From Vibrio echinoideorum (GTDB lineage Bacteria > Pseudomonadota > Gammaproteobacteria > Enterobacterales > Vibrionaceae), in NCBI RefSeq assembly GCF_024347455.1, contig NZ_AP025483.1, positions 1,550,001-1,614,000 of the forward strand: 64,000 bases of DNA. The letters are read 5' to 3'. Below the pieces are notes generated by a model. It was not told the origin of the DNA. It was given only the letters and a program-made list of their open reading frames with translations, and ran no database searches. The translations under genes were made by a program, and so were the position numbers. Positions 8,311 to 17,139 of the stretch are shown in pieces (position 1 is the first letter of the stretch; each line of letters opens with the position of its first letter).

Positions 8311-9050
8311 TAAGCGGTAATCAAAAAGCTAGCGACGATCACTGTGATACGAATGTACTGCTGTGGAATACGGCGAGAGATTTTTGCTGAATAATAACCT
8401 CCGACCAAGGTTCCGCATAAAACAGCCACTCCTGACGGCCAGTCTATCGAGCCATTGATGACGAAAAACACGATTGCCGCTAACGATGCACACGCAGAAA
8501 CCAGCAGTTTGATGCCATTCATTACGTTGATGTTAGTGTAGCCAGCAAGTGCTAAGTAACTCAATGTCACTATTCCTAACCCTGCGTTAAAGTAACCGCC
8601 ATAAACACACACGAGGAGCAATAACAAAGCTGAAAAGAAGGCTCCTGCGCTGGTGGCGTGTTTGTGTTTAGCCGTAACTTTTTTGAGCCATTTATTAAGC
8701 GTTCCGCCAAAGGTGAATAGAAGTGCTGCAAAAAGTAGTAACCAAGGAACGGATTGAGTAAATAAGGCTTCTGGTGTGTGCAATAGTAAAAACGCACCAA
8801 TACCTCCACCAATGACACACAAAGCGATGACGAGTTTAAGTTGTTTTGTGCCTGATTGAATTTCGTGTCGAAGCGCGTAAGCACCACTGATATAACCCGC
8901 GCATGAAGCAAAGGTGTTGGTGGCGTTAGCGGCTATCGGAGGGACGCCAGCAAATAACAAAGCAGGGAAGGTGATGAAACTGCCGCCACCCGCGATGGAG
9001 TTAAGCACACCGCCAATCACCCCAGACAAGAATAGAATCAACCAATCCAT
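8292..9050 (-). CDS. TSUP/TauE-SafE family membrane transporter
   Basis: 252 residues, almost wholly hydrophobic with about eight predicted membrane segments. The N-terminus, SGVIGGVLNSIAGGGSFITF followed by PALLFAGVPPIAANATNT, is the signature of the TauE/SafE (TSUP) family, whose members move sulfite, sulfoacetate or other organosulfur anions across the inner membrane; many are of unknown substrate. A second copy of the repeat half is seen at GGYFNAGLGIVTLSYLALAG, consistent with the internal duplication of the family. No sulfur-metabolism genes lie beside it, so the substrate cannot be assigned. The 3' end is embedded in a 16-bp repeat array. Confidence 0.88.
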   Translation of the reverse strand: MDWLILFLSGVIGGVLNSIAGGGSFITFPALLFAGVPPIAANATNTFASCAGYISGAYALRHEIQSGTKQLKLVIALCVIGGGIGAFLLLHTPEALFTQSVPWLLLFAALLFTFGGTLNKWLKKVTAKHKHATSAGAFFSALLLLLVCVYGGYFNAGLGIVTLSYLALAGYTNINVMNGIKLLVSACASLAAIVFFVINGSIDWPSGVAVLCGTLVGGYYSAKISRRIPQQYIRITVIVASFLITAYFFYTN

Positions 9051-9260
9051 AGTTTAAAAATCCAATGCGTTAAATGAATAATTACCTTACTTGATTTCGT
9101 TATGAATATCAGAGCTATGTATTATGAAGGATCGAGTTTGTGAGTTTGCTACCAACTCGCGATTTAGCTTACCGCTGTTGTTATTGCGATTACTGCCGTT
9201 CTGTTGTTTCTGTTTCTGCTGCTGTTATTGATATTGCTGCCAATGTCACTGCTATGGTTA

Positions 9261-9287
9261 AAAAAAAGGAGCCAAGGCTCCTTTTTC
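9261..9287 (-). terminator. Terminator of the tct operon
   Basis: On the minus strand AAAAAGGAGCC, loop TT, GGCTCCTTTTTTT; an 11-bp stem with T-run 23 bases beyond the tctA stop. The plus-strand copy also ends in a T-run, but no plus-strand gene needs it. Confidence 0.88.
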
Positions 9288-9309
9288 GTTCTGCTGTCTT
9301 TGTTGAGTT

Positions 9310-10830
9310 TTAGACTTCTACCGGCGTTCTTCTAAAGCTTCTAAATAGCTTAACCAAGATTGGACTAGAAAGTACAAGTACAGCAAGAATGGTGAAGGTC
9401 ATTGTAATCGGACGCTCCCACAAGAAGCTAAGTCCATTATCGCTGATCATCAATGCTCGTCTTAAGTTTTCTTCCATCAAACCCCCGAGAATGAAACCTA
9501 ACAACAACGGTGCTAGCGGGAAATTAGCCAACCTCAATGCGATAGCTGCCATCGCGACCAATAGCATGATGAAAACATCCATGGTATTGAAGGAAACTAA
9601 GTAAACACCTGTAATAGAGAAGAACAATATCATTGGTAAAAGTACGGTTCTTGGTACCGCTAGTAACTTAGAAATGTACGGGATCAGCGGTAAGTTCAAA
9701 ATAACCAATACGATGTTGCCGAAGTACATTGAAATAATCACTGACCAGAAAACATCAGGGTGTTCAACAAACAGACGCGGGCCAGGTTGAATACCGTAAG
9801 CGATCAACGCGCCGAGCATAATGGCTGTCGTACCAGAACCCGGAATACCAAGCGTTAACAGCGGTACAAATGACCCACTTGATGCTGCGTTATTTGCAGA
9901 TTCCGGAGCCACTAAACCTCGGATACTGCCTTTACCAAATTCTTTTTGTTTGTCCTTTGGCGCTAAACTACGCTCCATACCGTAGCTTAAGAAAGCCGCG
10001 ATGGTTGCGCCTGCACCGGGTAGAACACCAGTAAAGAAACCAAGGATTGAAGAACGAATTGAAACGGGAGCAACTTCTTTGAACTCTTCTTTGGTGATTT
10101 TCATGCTACCAATATCAGCCATCTTTTGGCTTTCTTCGCCGCTAGTGTCTTTCTCTGGTTTCAAAATGCCCATTAAAGTCTCACCTAAAGCGAATGTTGC
10201 CATTGCCAATAGTAAGAAACTAAAGCCATCCATAAGGTCTGTTAAGCCAAATGTGAATCGCTCTACACCGACGCCTTTATCAATACCAACTGTTGAAAGC
10301 ATTAGGCCAAGGATAGTCATCATCCATGCCTTAATGACTTGGCCGGGGCCTGCAAATGCGGCTACAGCCGATAACCCAAGTAACATTAGGGCGAAGTAGT
10401 CTGACGACTGGAAGCTCAAAGACACGCTTGCTAAGGCCGGTGCCGCAATCAACAACATAATGGCTGAAAGTGTACCGCCAGTAAACGATGAGTAAGCCGC
10501 CAATGCTAACGCTTTGCCTGCTTGTCCTTTCTGCGCCATTGGGTAGCCATCAAACGCCGTGACTACTGTTGAAGAACAACCTGGTGCATTGATTAGGATT
10601 GATGAAGTAGAACCACCAAATACCGCACCGTAATACACTCCAGCCATAAGAATAAGGCCAGAAGAAGGATCTAAACCGTAAGTAATCGGTATCATCAACG
10701 CAATGGCTGAAATAGGACCTAATCCCGGAAGCATCCCAATAAAGGTACCAACAAAACAGCCTACGATGACCATCATGATGTTCATTGGCATCACAGCGGT
10801 CGAAAGTCCTTGTAAAATTCCATCTAACAT
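9310..10830 (-). CDS. tctA: Tripartite tricarboxylate transporter, large permease subunit TctA
   Basis: 506 residues and about 12 membrane segments. The N-terminal stretch GTFIGMLPGLGPISAIALMI, then GVYYGAVFGGSTSSIL, and the repeat-like FFTGVLPGAGATIAAFLSYG with LGIPGSGTTAIMLGAL, are the conserved TctA family motifs (the PGLG/PGAG pair comes from the internal duplication). It is the channel subunit that imports citrate or other (di/tri)carboxylates with the periplasmic protein TctC and the small subunit TctB. It is the last gene of tctC-tctB-tctA, 10 bp after tctB. The substrate is not determinable from sequence; TTT systems carry citrate, isocitrate, tartrate, terephthalate and others. Confidence 0.95.
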   Translation of the reverse strand: MLDGILQGLSTAVMPMNIMMVIVGCFVGTFIGMLPGLGPISAIALMIPITYGLDPSSGLILMAGVYYGAVFGGSTSSILINAPGCSSTVVTAFDGYPMAQKGQAGKALALAAYSSFTGGTLSAIMLLIAAPALASVSLSFQSSDYFALMLLGLSAVAAFAGPGQVIKAWMMTILGLMLSTVGIDKGVGVERFTFGLTDLMDGFSFLLLAMATFALGETLMGILKPEKDTSGEESQKMADIGSMKITKEEFKEVAPVSIRSSILGFFTGVLPGAGATIAAFLSYGMERSLAPKDKQKEFGKGSIRGLVAPESANNAASSGSFVPLLTLGIPGSGTTAIMLGALIAYGIQPGPRLFVEHPDVFWSVIISMYFGNIVLVILNLPLIPYISKLLAVPRTVLLPMILFFSITGVYLVSFNTMDVFIMLLVAMAAIALRLANFPLAPLLLGFILGGLMEENLRRALMISDNGLSFLWERPITMTFTILAVLVLSSPILVKLFRSFRRTPVEV

Positions 10831-10840
10831 AATGTTATCC

Positions 10841-11338
10841 CTACCAAAGAGTGAAGATTAAACCAGGCTCTAGGTAGATATCTAAGCCTTGAGTTAATAG
10901 AAGAAAGAACGCGATAACGAATGGGAATGACGCGCCAAATAAAATAGATTTACGGCGTTCACCCAATAAGTAAAAGCCTGCGAGTAAGAAGAAGCTTGTT
11001 GCCAGAACAAACCCAAGGTAAGTAAGGCCAACTCCGTACAGTGCCATTAACACCAAGAACCCAATCAGTAGCTTCCAATCAAAGTCAGAGATTGCACCGC
11101 TTTCTTTGTCTACTTGCCCAGTAACGAGCAACAGCAGTGATAATCCAATACCCGCAAAGGTTAGAAGTGTTGGTAATGTGCGAGCCGTAAAAGGTTCATA
11201 CTCGTCGCCAGGGAAAAGAGGAATGAGTGTGGTTTGGTAGCCATAGCAAAGGCACACGAGTAAAAAAATCATTGCCCCGACGCGATCGCGACATAACAAA
11301 TATTCTTTACTTAAAAATTTGGTTGGTAGGTCCGACAT
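10841..11338 (-). CDS. tctB: Tripartite tricarboxylate transporter, small membrane subunit TctB
   Basis: 165 residues with four predicted membrane helices, starting with RVGAMIFLLVCLCYGY and ending with a helix pair around SILFGASFPFVIAFFLLLT. This size and topology, together with the position between tctC and tctA, identify TctB, a poorly conserved subunit needed for transport. The frame can be opened to a TTG two codons upstream, but the ATG at 11338 (MSDLPTKF) has GGAG six bases before it and is preferred. It follows tctC after a 248-base spacer that contains a hairpin. Confidence 0.9.
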   Translation of the reverse strand: MSDLPTKFLSKEYLLCRDRVGAMIFLLVCLCYGYQTTLIPLFPGDEYEPFTARTLPTLLTFAGIGLSLLLLVTGQVDKESGAISDFDWKLLIGFLVLMALYGVGLTYLGFVLATSFFLLAGFYLLGERRKSILFGASFPFVIAFFLLLTQGLDIYLEPGLIFTLW

Positions 11339-11554
11339 ATCCAACTCCGTTTGGGGTAATAAAGGAACGTAAAAAAGCCGTACATGAGCGAGTTAGTGAA
11401 TAATGTCTGGGATCACTAACCTAAGGTAAGCGGATTACAATGCTTAATATTTAAGCCACTTGCTTCTCTAGTGATTAGACAAGTGTGAGTAATTCGATAC
11501 GAGTAAACAAAGGAGTTTGAAGTTAACTCATGTACGGCGAAACAAGGAAAGAGT

Positions 11555-11583
11555 GAAGAGGGAATGGATAAGATACCCTCTTC
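11555..11583 (-). other. Intercistronic hairpin just after tctC
   Basis: On the minus strand GAAGAGGG, a 13-base loop, CCCTCTTC, 9 bases after the tctC stop, with no T-run. In transporter operons such hairpins often protect the binding-protein mRNA or partially end transcription so that the binding protein is made in excess; that role is inferred here. Confidence 0.55.
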
Positions 11584-11592
11584 GGTTATAGA

Positions 11593-12564
11593 TTATTTCA
11601 AGAAACCAAGCTCACGCATTAGGTCGCCCATCTGTTTTTCTTGGTCTTCTAGGAAGGCGTAAAAATCTTTGTCAGCTTTGTAGTTGTCGATCCAACCGTT
11701 ACGGTCGCGAACTACTTGCCATTCATCAGTCTTGTACATTTTGCCAAGCGCTACATTCCACTCGTCGATTTTTGCTTGGCTAGTGCCAGGAGCGGCGAAG
11801 AAACCACGCCAGTTAGCAAATACTGTTTCGTTGCCGTATTCAGTCAGTGTTGGGATATTAGGTGCAGCATCAAGACGCTTTGGTGCCGTAACAGCAAGCA
11901 CTTTTACTTGGCCAGATTTAGACATCTCTAGCACTTCACCAAGGCCAGTAGAAAGAAGCTGTGTTTCGCCAGACAGTAGCGCTGCCATTGCTTTGCCGCC
12001 TGCATCATATGCGATGTAACGTACTTTCTTAGCGTCGAAACCTTCGCCTTTGAACGCCGCTGCTACCACAAGGTGATCCATACTGCCACGAGCTGAACCA
12101 CCTGCGATTTTCACTTTACGTGGGTTGGTTTCGAACTCTTTTACTACATCTTCCCAAGTGTCGTACTTCGAATCAGCAGACGCCACGATTGCACCGTAGT
12201 CGGCAATAGTTGCTGCAACTGGTGTCAGGTCTCGGAAAGATTGTGGGAAGATACCTGTTAGTGAGCGAACAACGATAGGTGTTGAGTTCACCATCAACGT
12301 GTCTTCTTGGCGTTGAGCTGTTTCGATTAGGTGTGCAATGGCTTTACCGCCGCCGCCACCAGACAAGTTTTGGAAAGAGACATTTTCAACGATGTCTGAT
12401 TTCACTAATACATCACCTGTGCCACGAGCCGTCATATCCCAACCGCCGCCAGCACCGCCAGGGATTAGGAAGTGGATTTTCTCTAGGTCAGCAGCAAAAG
12501 TGTTGAAAGAAAAGGTAGCTGCGATGATAGAAGCCGCAAGAGTAGGTTTCAGTGCCTTGAACAT
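11593..12564 (-). CDS. tctC: Tripartite tricarboxylate transporter substrate-binding protein TctC
   Basis: 323 residues with a signal peptide (hydrophobic core ASIIAATFSFNTFA, cleavage near AFA-AD). The mature start HFLIPGGAGGGWDMTARG is the conserved ligand-loop motif of the TctC/Bug family, followed by later motifs such as AGGSARGSMDHLV and the AYDAGGKAMAALLSGE loop that coordinates the carboxylate through bound water. It captures the organic acid in the periplasm and delivers it to TctA/TctB. It is the first gene of the operon and is separated from tctB by a hairpin-containing spacer, which suggests higher expression of this subunit. Confidence 0.95.
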   Translation of the reverse strand: MFKALKPTLAASIIAATFSFNTFAADLEKIHFLIPGGAGGGWDMTARGTGDVLVKSDIVENVSFQNLSGGGGGKAIAHLIETAQRQEDTLMVNSTPIVVRSLTGIFPQSFRDLTPVAATIADYGAIVASADSKYDTWEDVVKEFETNPRKVKIAGGSARGSMDHLVVAAAFKGEGFDAKKVRYIAYDAGGKAMAALLSGETQLLSTGLGEVLEMSKSGQVKVLAVTAPKRLDAAPNIPTLTEYGNETVFANWRGFFAAPGTSQAKIDEWNVALGKMYKTDEWQVVRDRNGWIDNYKADKDFYAFLEDQEKQMGDLMRELGFLK

Positions 12565-12670
12565 GGTTCACGTTCCTTATGTAGGGGATCTCTTCAATGG
12601 AGAGAAACTTATGTTTTATATCCAGCTGCTAAACACACGAGTAGGGCATTGCTTAGCAGATGAGGTTAAA

Positions 12671-12687
12671 GTTAACGAGGTGTTAAC
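12671..12687. promoter_or_regulatory. Paired GTTAAC sites in the tctC upstream region (gap 12565-13062)
   Basis: GTTAAC, five bases, GTTAAC: two 6-bp palindromes one helical turn apart, about 110 bases before tctC. Near 12737-12754 there is also a 9-bp direct repeat AAAGTTCAT/AAAGTTCAC. Either could be a regulator site for the transporter operon. The 498-base gap also holds the promoter of the divergent HD-GYP gene; TTGATG with a TAGATA 16 bases later (12987-13014) is a weak candidate. Nothing else is seen. Confidence 0.3.
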
Positions 12688-13062
12688 GAATTGTCTTTAA
12701 TGCGGCGATATTGAGGATAAAGAACATTGGGTGAATAAAGTTCATAAAGTTCACGGGGAAGTAGGTTTAGTCGATTTACTTTTGAATGATGTCTGGATCT
12801 TGAAATTGCCGTCAGCATTTAAAAGCGATTGAATTCATAGAGGAAATTGTGTCTTACTAGCGCTTTTAATTCGGTGCGTTGGCTATTGGTCTATATTGTT
12901 AGTTGTTACTACTATATTAATTTCTGCAACAGAATAGGGTTTGTAGAGGTGTTACATTTTAGATATGGAATGATGCGTTGCTAGAGTTGATGTGCAACTA
13001 CAATAGTATAGATAGCGCTAGCCTGTTAAGTTCTGAGTTGGCGATTATTCAAGGATAGAATA

Positions 13063-16000
13063 ATGGCATTAAAAAAAATTTCGTTACGCTTTACCGTTGG
13101 AACAATGTTCATACTTGCGACTGTGCTAACTGCTGTGGTTGCCGTTTCTCTTCAATACTACTTCAGTAAAAAGATGGCAACAGAACATACCTTGTCGAAA
13201 TTGACGATGGTCTCCAATGATTTGAGTGATTATCTCGGTGCAGTTGAAACTGATGCAGTTAATACGGCACGTTTACTTGCTTCAGTGAAGCGTTCTATTA
13301 GTCAACGTTTATCCAAAGAAGAGTCACACAGTATCCTCGCAGAGGCTATTAAAGATAACCCTCTTTTTTATAGCATTTACATTGGCTCGCCTAACGATGA
13401 TTTCTTTCAAATTATTAATTTAGAATCGGCCTCTTCTGTGAGAAACAGAATCGGCGCCGCGCAGACAGACCGGTGGGTCGTGATTGAAATCAAAAACAAG
13501 GAACAAGGACGTGTCCGCACGACGAATTACTTTGACCAGAACTTCACACTCAGAAAGTCACGAGTGGAGCAGAGTAACTACTTTCCGACTGCTCGGCCTT
13601 GGTATATTGCAGCCAATACTGAAACCGTTGAAAAAACGCAACCTTACCTCTTTCAGCATTTACAGATTACTGGGCAAACTTACTCTTTGGCTTTTAAGTC
13701 AAAATTCGACGGGAATGTTCAACATGTAATTGGTATCGATATCGTTCTATCTTCTCTAGCTTACCAACTATCAGCATCTGCGTTAGGGTTAGATGAAGAC
13801 AGTAAAGTGGAATCTTTTTTATATTCTAAGTCTGGGAATATCATCGCTTCTAACCGTAAGACCAATACTCAAAATTTATTGCCCGAAGTGTCTAAAATTA
13901 GCTTGTCGCCAGCACAACAAACTTTGATAGAAAATACGCCACCACTTTTAGTTTCAAATCAAAATGATTGGGGGCCGATGGACTTTTCGGTTTCGGGGCA
14001 GCCTAACGGTTATGCGATTGATCTTCTCAACATGATTGGTGATATGACGGGGTTAAGGTTTGAATTTGTAAATGGGTTTTCTTGGGGAGAGCTCGTTAAT
14101 AAATTTAAGAAGGGCAGTATTGATGGCCTGCAATCGGTTCAAAATTATCAAGATAATGGGATAAATGGTTTATATACAACAGCAATCTATGAACTGCCAT
14201 TTTCTGTCGTAACGAGAGAAAGTGCACAAGCCGTGACGAGTTATGCCGAACTTGATGGCAAGAAAGTGGCTGTTTTATCTGGGTGGTCAATCATTCCTCA
14301 ATTGAGGAATGATTTTCCAAATATCGAACTGGTTGAGTTTGATAGTTTGGAATCTGCATTCAATTCCGTCAAAAAAGGAGATTGCTTCGCGGTGTTGGAC
14401 GCAGAGCCAGTACTGTCATTTGCATTAGATAGATTTTTTCATTCAAGTTTGAGAATCAATGACATATTGCGAGATCTAAAGCAAAACTATCCAAGTGAGT
14501 TCCATGTAGTGCTGCAGAACAAGCACCAATCATTATTGCCGATCATCAATCAAGCGATGAGTCAGTTAAGTCGTGAGCAAATCGATTCATTGGCCAAGAA
14601 GTGGTTTCATGGGAATGGGTTTAAGACGGATACAACAGTTCCTTACTCAGAACTTTACGATATGACTGATGTGGCGACAGTTGAAGGTAAGATGAGCAAC
14701 GTTGAATTTAATGGAGAGGCAAAACATCTATATCTTACTGAAATAGAAACGGGTGAGGAGAATTCCGAGTATTTTGCTGTATTAATTCCTGAGAGTGAAA
14801 TCTACCATTCTGTTAATAAACGAGTCGCGGCTTCAATTGGAGTCACTGTCGTATTGATGTGTTTGACGCTACCTATCGCATGGATTTTCGGTGCGCCAAT
14901 TGTACGTCCGATCCGTCAATTGAGAGAAGAAACGAATCGAATAAAGCAACGTGATTATGACAATGTCGAACTTGTTGAGACTCGAATTAAAGAAGTGTGG
15001 GAATTGTCTGTCGCTGTAAAAGATATGGCTTCTGAAATCAAGCAACATGAGCGGACTCAAGAAGAGTTTGTTGAAGCTTTTATAAAGCTTATCGCGCAGG
15101 CCATTGATGATAAATCGCCATACACCGCAGGGCACTGTAATCGCGTGCCTGAGTTAGGTTTAATGCTTGCTAAAGCCGCTGAAGAATCCGAACTCCCAGC
15201 GTTCAAGGCGTTTAAGTTTGCCAATGATGTCGAACGTCGGGAGTTTCGAATTGCGGCATGGCTACATGATTGTGGAAAGATCACAACACCGGAACACATC
15301 GTCGATAAGGGCTCTAAACTAGAAGCCAATTACAACCGTATTCATGAAGTACGCACGCGTTTTGAAGTGCTTTGGCGAGATGCTGAAATTGAGGCTCTTA
15401 AAAAGCTTTTAGATGGTGAGAAATCCAAAGCAAACATCGATGAGGAACTAAAACGCAAGCAAGTAACATTGGTTGAAGACTTTGAATTTATAGCCTCTTC
15501 AAATGTTGGAGGTGAGTTTATGAGCGATGATAAAGTTGAACGAATCAAGCTGATCTCAGAACAAACATGGCAACGTAATTTTGACGAAAAACTGGGCTTA
15601 TCTCCTGCCGAGGAATTTGATTTATTGACGAATAGTACGGGCGATACAAGTCTTCCTGTACAAGAAAAATTATTGTCGGATAAACCTGAGCATATCGTTG
15701 AACGAGTTGGGGCAGTGAACTTTGACCCTCGACATGGAATACGAATGAATGTACCTGAGCATCAATATAATTTGGGTGAGATTTACAACTTATCAATTGC
15801 TCGCGGTACATTAACTGCGGAAGATCGGTTTAAGATTAATGAGCACATAGTCAGTACTATTAAGATGCTTGAAAATCTGCCATTCCCGAAAGAACTAAGT
15901 CGTGTTCCTCGCTATGCATCGACGCACCATGAAACACTCAAAGGCACTGGGTATCCAAGGAGGTTGACTGGCGACGATCTTTCCATTCCAGAACGTATTC

Positions 16001-16245
16001 TGGTGATCTCCGATATTTTTGAGGCACTAACCGCTGCGGATAGGCCTTATAAGAAGGCGAAGCCGATTAGTGTTGCTGTCGATATTATGTACAAAATGGC
16101 GTTGGACGAGCACCTCGATATAGAACTGTTTAGGTTGTTCCTAACTAGCGGTACACATATCCGTTATGCCGAAACGTATTTAAAACCGGAACAGATCGAT
16201 CATATAGACCTATCAAAATATGTAGTTGAAGGCGTCGCTGCTTAA
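13063..16245 (+). CDS. Two-sensor transmembrane HD-GYP protein (dCache + SBP_bac_3 + HAMP + HD-GYP)
   Basis: 1060 residues. A membrane helix at about 10-30 leads into a periplasmic dCache domain (RPWYIAA motif near residue 175), then a second periplasmic module at about 287-515 resembling the family 3 solute-binding proteins for amino acids (YAIDLLNMIGDMTGLRFEFV, DGLQSVQ, LDGKKVAVLSGWS). A second helix follows at about 587-610 (VTVVLMCLTLPIAWIFG), then a HAMP-like linker and an HD-GYP domain: DDKSPYTAGHCNRV at 682, LHDCGKI at about 733 and the full HHETLKGTGYP at about 955. The core metal and GYP residues are intact, so it should hydrolyse cyclic-di-GMP in response to periplasmic ligands. The HD and GYP motifs are about 220 residues apart instead of the usual 60-70, owing to a charged insertion. 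AAGGA precedes the ATG. Confidence 0.9.
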   Translation: MALKKISLRFTVGTMFILATVLTAVVAVSLQYYFSKKMATEHTLSKLTMVSNDLSDYLGAVETDAVNTARLLASVKRSISQRLSKEESHSILAEAIKDNPLFYSIYIGSPNDDFFQIINLESASSVRNRIGAAQTDRWVVIEIKNKEQGRVRTTNYFDQNFTLRKSRVEQSNYFPTARPWYIAANTETVEKTQPYLFQHLQITGQTYSLAFKSKFDGNVQHVIGIDIVLSSLAYQLSASALGLDEDSKVESFLYSKSGNIIASNRKTNTQNLLPEVSKISLSPAQQTLIENTPPLLVSNQNDWGPMDFSVSGQPNGYAIDLLNMIGDMTGLRFEFVNGFSWGELVNKFKKGSIDGLQSVQNYQDNGINGLYTTAIYELPFSVVTRESAQAVTSYAELDGKKVAVLSGWSIIPQLRNDFPNIELVEFDSLESAFNSVKKGDCFAVLDAEPVLSFALDRFFHSSLRINDILRDLKQNYPSEFHVVLQNKHQSLLPIINQAMSQLSREQIDSLAKKWFHGNGFKTDTTVPYSELYDMTDVATVEGKMSNVEFNGEAKHLYLTEIETGEENSEYFAVLIPESEIYHSVNKRVAASIGVTVVLMCLTLPIAWIFGAPIVRPIRQLREETNRIKQRDYDNVELVETRIKEVWELSVAVKDMASEIKQHERTQEEFVEAFIKLIAQAIDDKSPYTAGHCNRVPELGLMLAKAAEESELPAFKAFKFANDVERREFRIAAWLHDCGKITTPEHIVDKGSKLEANYNRIHEVRTRFEVLWRDAEIEALKKLLDGEKSKANIDEELKRKQVTLVEDFEFIASSNVGGEFMSDDKVERIKLISEQTWQRNFDEKLGLSPAEEFDLLTNSTGDTSLPVQEKLLSDKPEHIVERVGAVNFDPRHGIRMNVPEHQYNLGEIYNLSIARGTLTAEDRFKINEHIVSTIKMLENLPFPKELSRVPRYASTHHETLKGTGYPRRLTGDDLSIPERILVISDIFEALTAADRPYKKAKPISVAVDIMYKMALDEHLDIELFRLFLTSGTHIRYAETYLKPEQIDHIDLSKYVVEGVAA

Positions 16246-16276
16246 CTTTGCCAGAAAGCATGAATGGTTGTTGACC

Positions 16277-17041
16277 TCACTTTATGTAGTGAGTTGGGGT
16301 TTCTCCGGTGTGTTGCTTAAAGAAATGAATAAACGCACTGTCACTGGAGAACTCTAACTCGTGGGCAACCACAGAGACACTCTTTTTTTCTGACAATTGC
16401 TCAATGGCACTTAACAACCGCCATTGTTGACGCCAAGCTTGGTAAGGCATCCCCGTTTCTTTGATGAATAACCGGCTAACGGTCTTGCTGCTTGCTCCAA
16501 TATGCTTGGCCATTTCATTGAGTGGTTGAGGTAACTGTGTTCCTAGTTTTACTTTTTCTAACCACAACGCTAATCGTTTATCTTTTGGTAAAGGCAGCGT
16601 TAGCTCGTTCCTTTCTGCGTAAGAAAGTTCCTCGCAACACAACGCCAATGTGTTGTGTTGCTCTTCACTAGGTTTATCCCAATCCCAAAAAGCCATTCGT
16701 TCGATCAACTCTTTTAGTAGTGGCGTGACGTTAAGAATGCTCAACTCTTTAGGCAAATTTGTAATGCGAAGAGGATCAAAATAAAGCGAGCGATAGGCCA
16801 CGACATTGGTCATGGTTGCGCAATGCTCAATTCCCGCGGGTATCCACGCCACTTTGGTGGGCGGCAACACACAATGCATCCCGTCAAGCGTAATACTGAT
16901 GCAACCATGTGGTGCAAACAACAATTGTGCACGGTTGTGTGTATGCATACCAGAATCATGCCTGCCGACTTGGGCGGCAATGCCAACAAAGGGGTAGGGC
17001 ATACCATCAACATAAAAAGGTGTGTTGTCATCGATCAACAT
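16277..17041 (-). CDS. AraC-family transcriptional regulator with cupin sensor
   Basis: 254 residues. The N-terminal part is a cupin fold (RHDSGMHTHNRAQLLFAPHG, then LPPTKVAWIPAGIEH), the C-terminal ~100 residues hold the two helix-turn-helix motifs of the AraC family (LNEMAKHIGASSKTVSRLF and VSVVAHELEFSSDSAFIHFF, ending GETPTHYIK). It resembles the NimR/YeaM-like subgroup that controls a neighbouring efflux gene. It is divergent from a drug-exporter-like MFS gene with a 98-base shared promoter region, so control of that gene is the likely role. AAGGA lies seven bases before the ATG. The inducer is unknown. Confidence 0.88.
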   Translation of the reverse strand: MLIDDNTPFYVDGMPYPFVGIAAQVGRHDSGMHTHNRAQLLFAPHGCISITLDGMHCVLPPTKVAWIPAGIEHCATMTNVVAYRSLYFDPLRITNLPKELSILNVTPLLKELIERMAFWDWDKPSEEQHNTLALCCEELSYAERNELTLPLPKDKRLALWLEKVKLGTQLPQPLNEMAKHIGASSKTVSRLFIKETGMPYQAWRQQWRLLSAIEQLSEKKSVSVVAHELEFSSDSAFIHFFKQHTGETPTHYIK

Positions 17042-17108
17042 GATTTGTCCTTATTTTGATGTTTGTTGTTCTACTGTTGATATTTGAACATAAATGAAAT
17101 CCATATAC

Positions 17109-17135
17109 TTCTCTTATTCCAGTTTTAGAAGAGAA
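17109..17135. promoter_or_regulatory. Inverted repeat between the AraC regulator and the MFS gene
   Basis: TTCTCTT, 13 bases, AAGAGAA; the right arm contains the ribosome-binding region of the MFS gene (ATG at 17140). It could be an operator or a hairpin masking the ribosome site. Confidence 0.3.
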
Positions 17136-17139
17136 TAAT

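Noticed and set aside
9180..9255. CTGTTGTT/GCTGCTGTT-rich stretch, considered as a repeat or a coding remnant
   Set aside because: It is low-complexity, T- and G-rich DNA without a clear period, and has no open frame with supporting signals.
9389..10399. Plus-strand frames across tctA
   Set aside because: They are antisense shadows; the minus strand encodes a full-length, motif-complete TctA.
12338..12700. 120-codon plus-strand frame over the start of tctC
   Set aside because: It lies antisense to the tctC signal peptide and ligand loop; the proline-rich product has no recognisable features.
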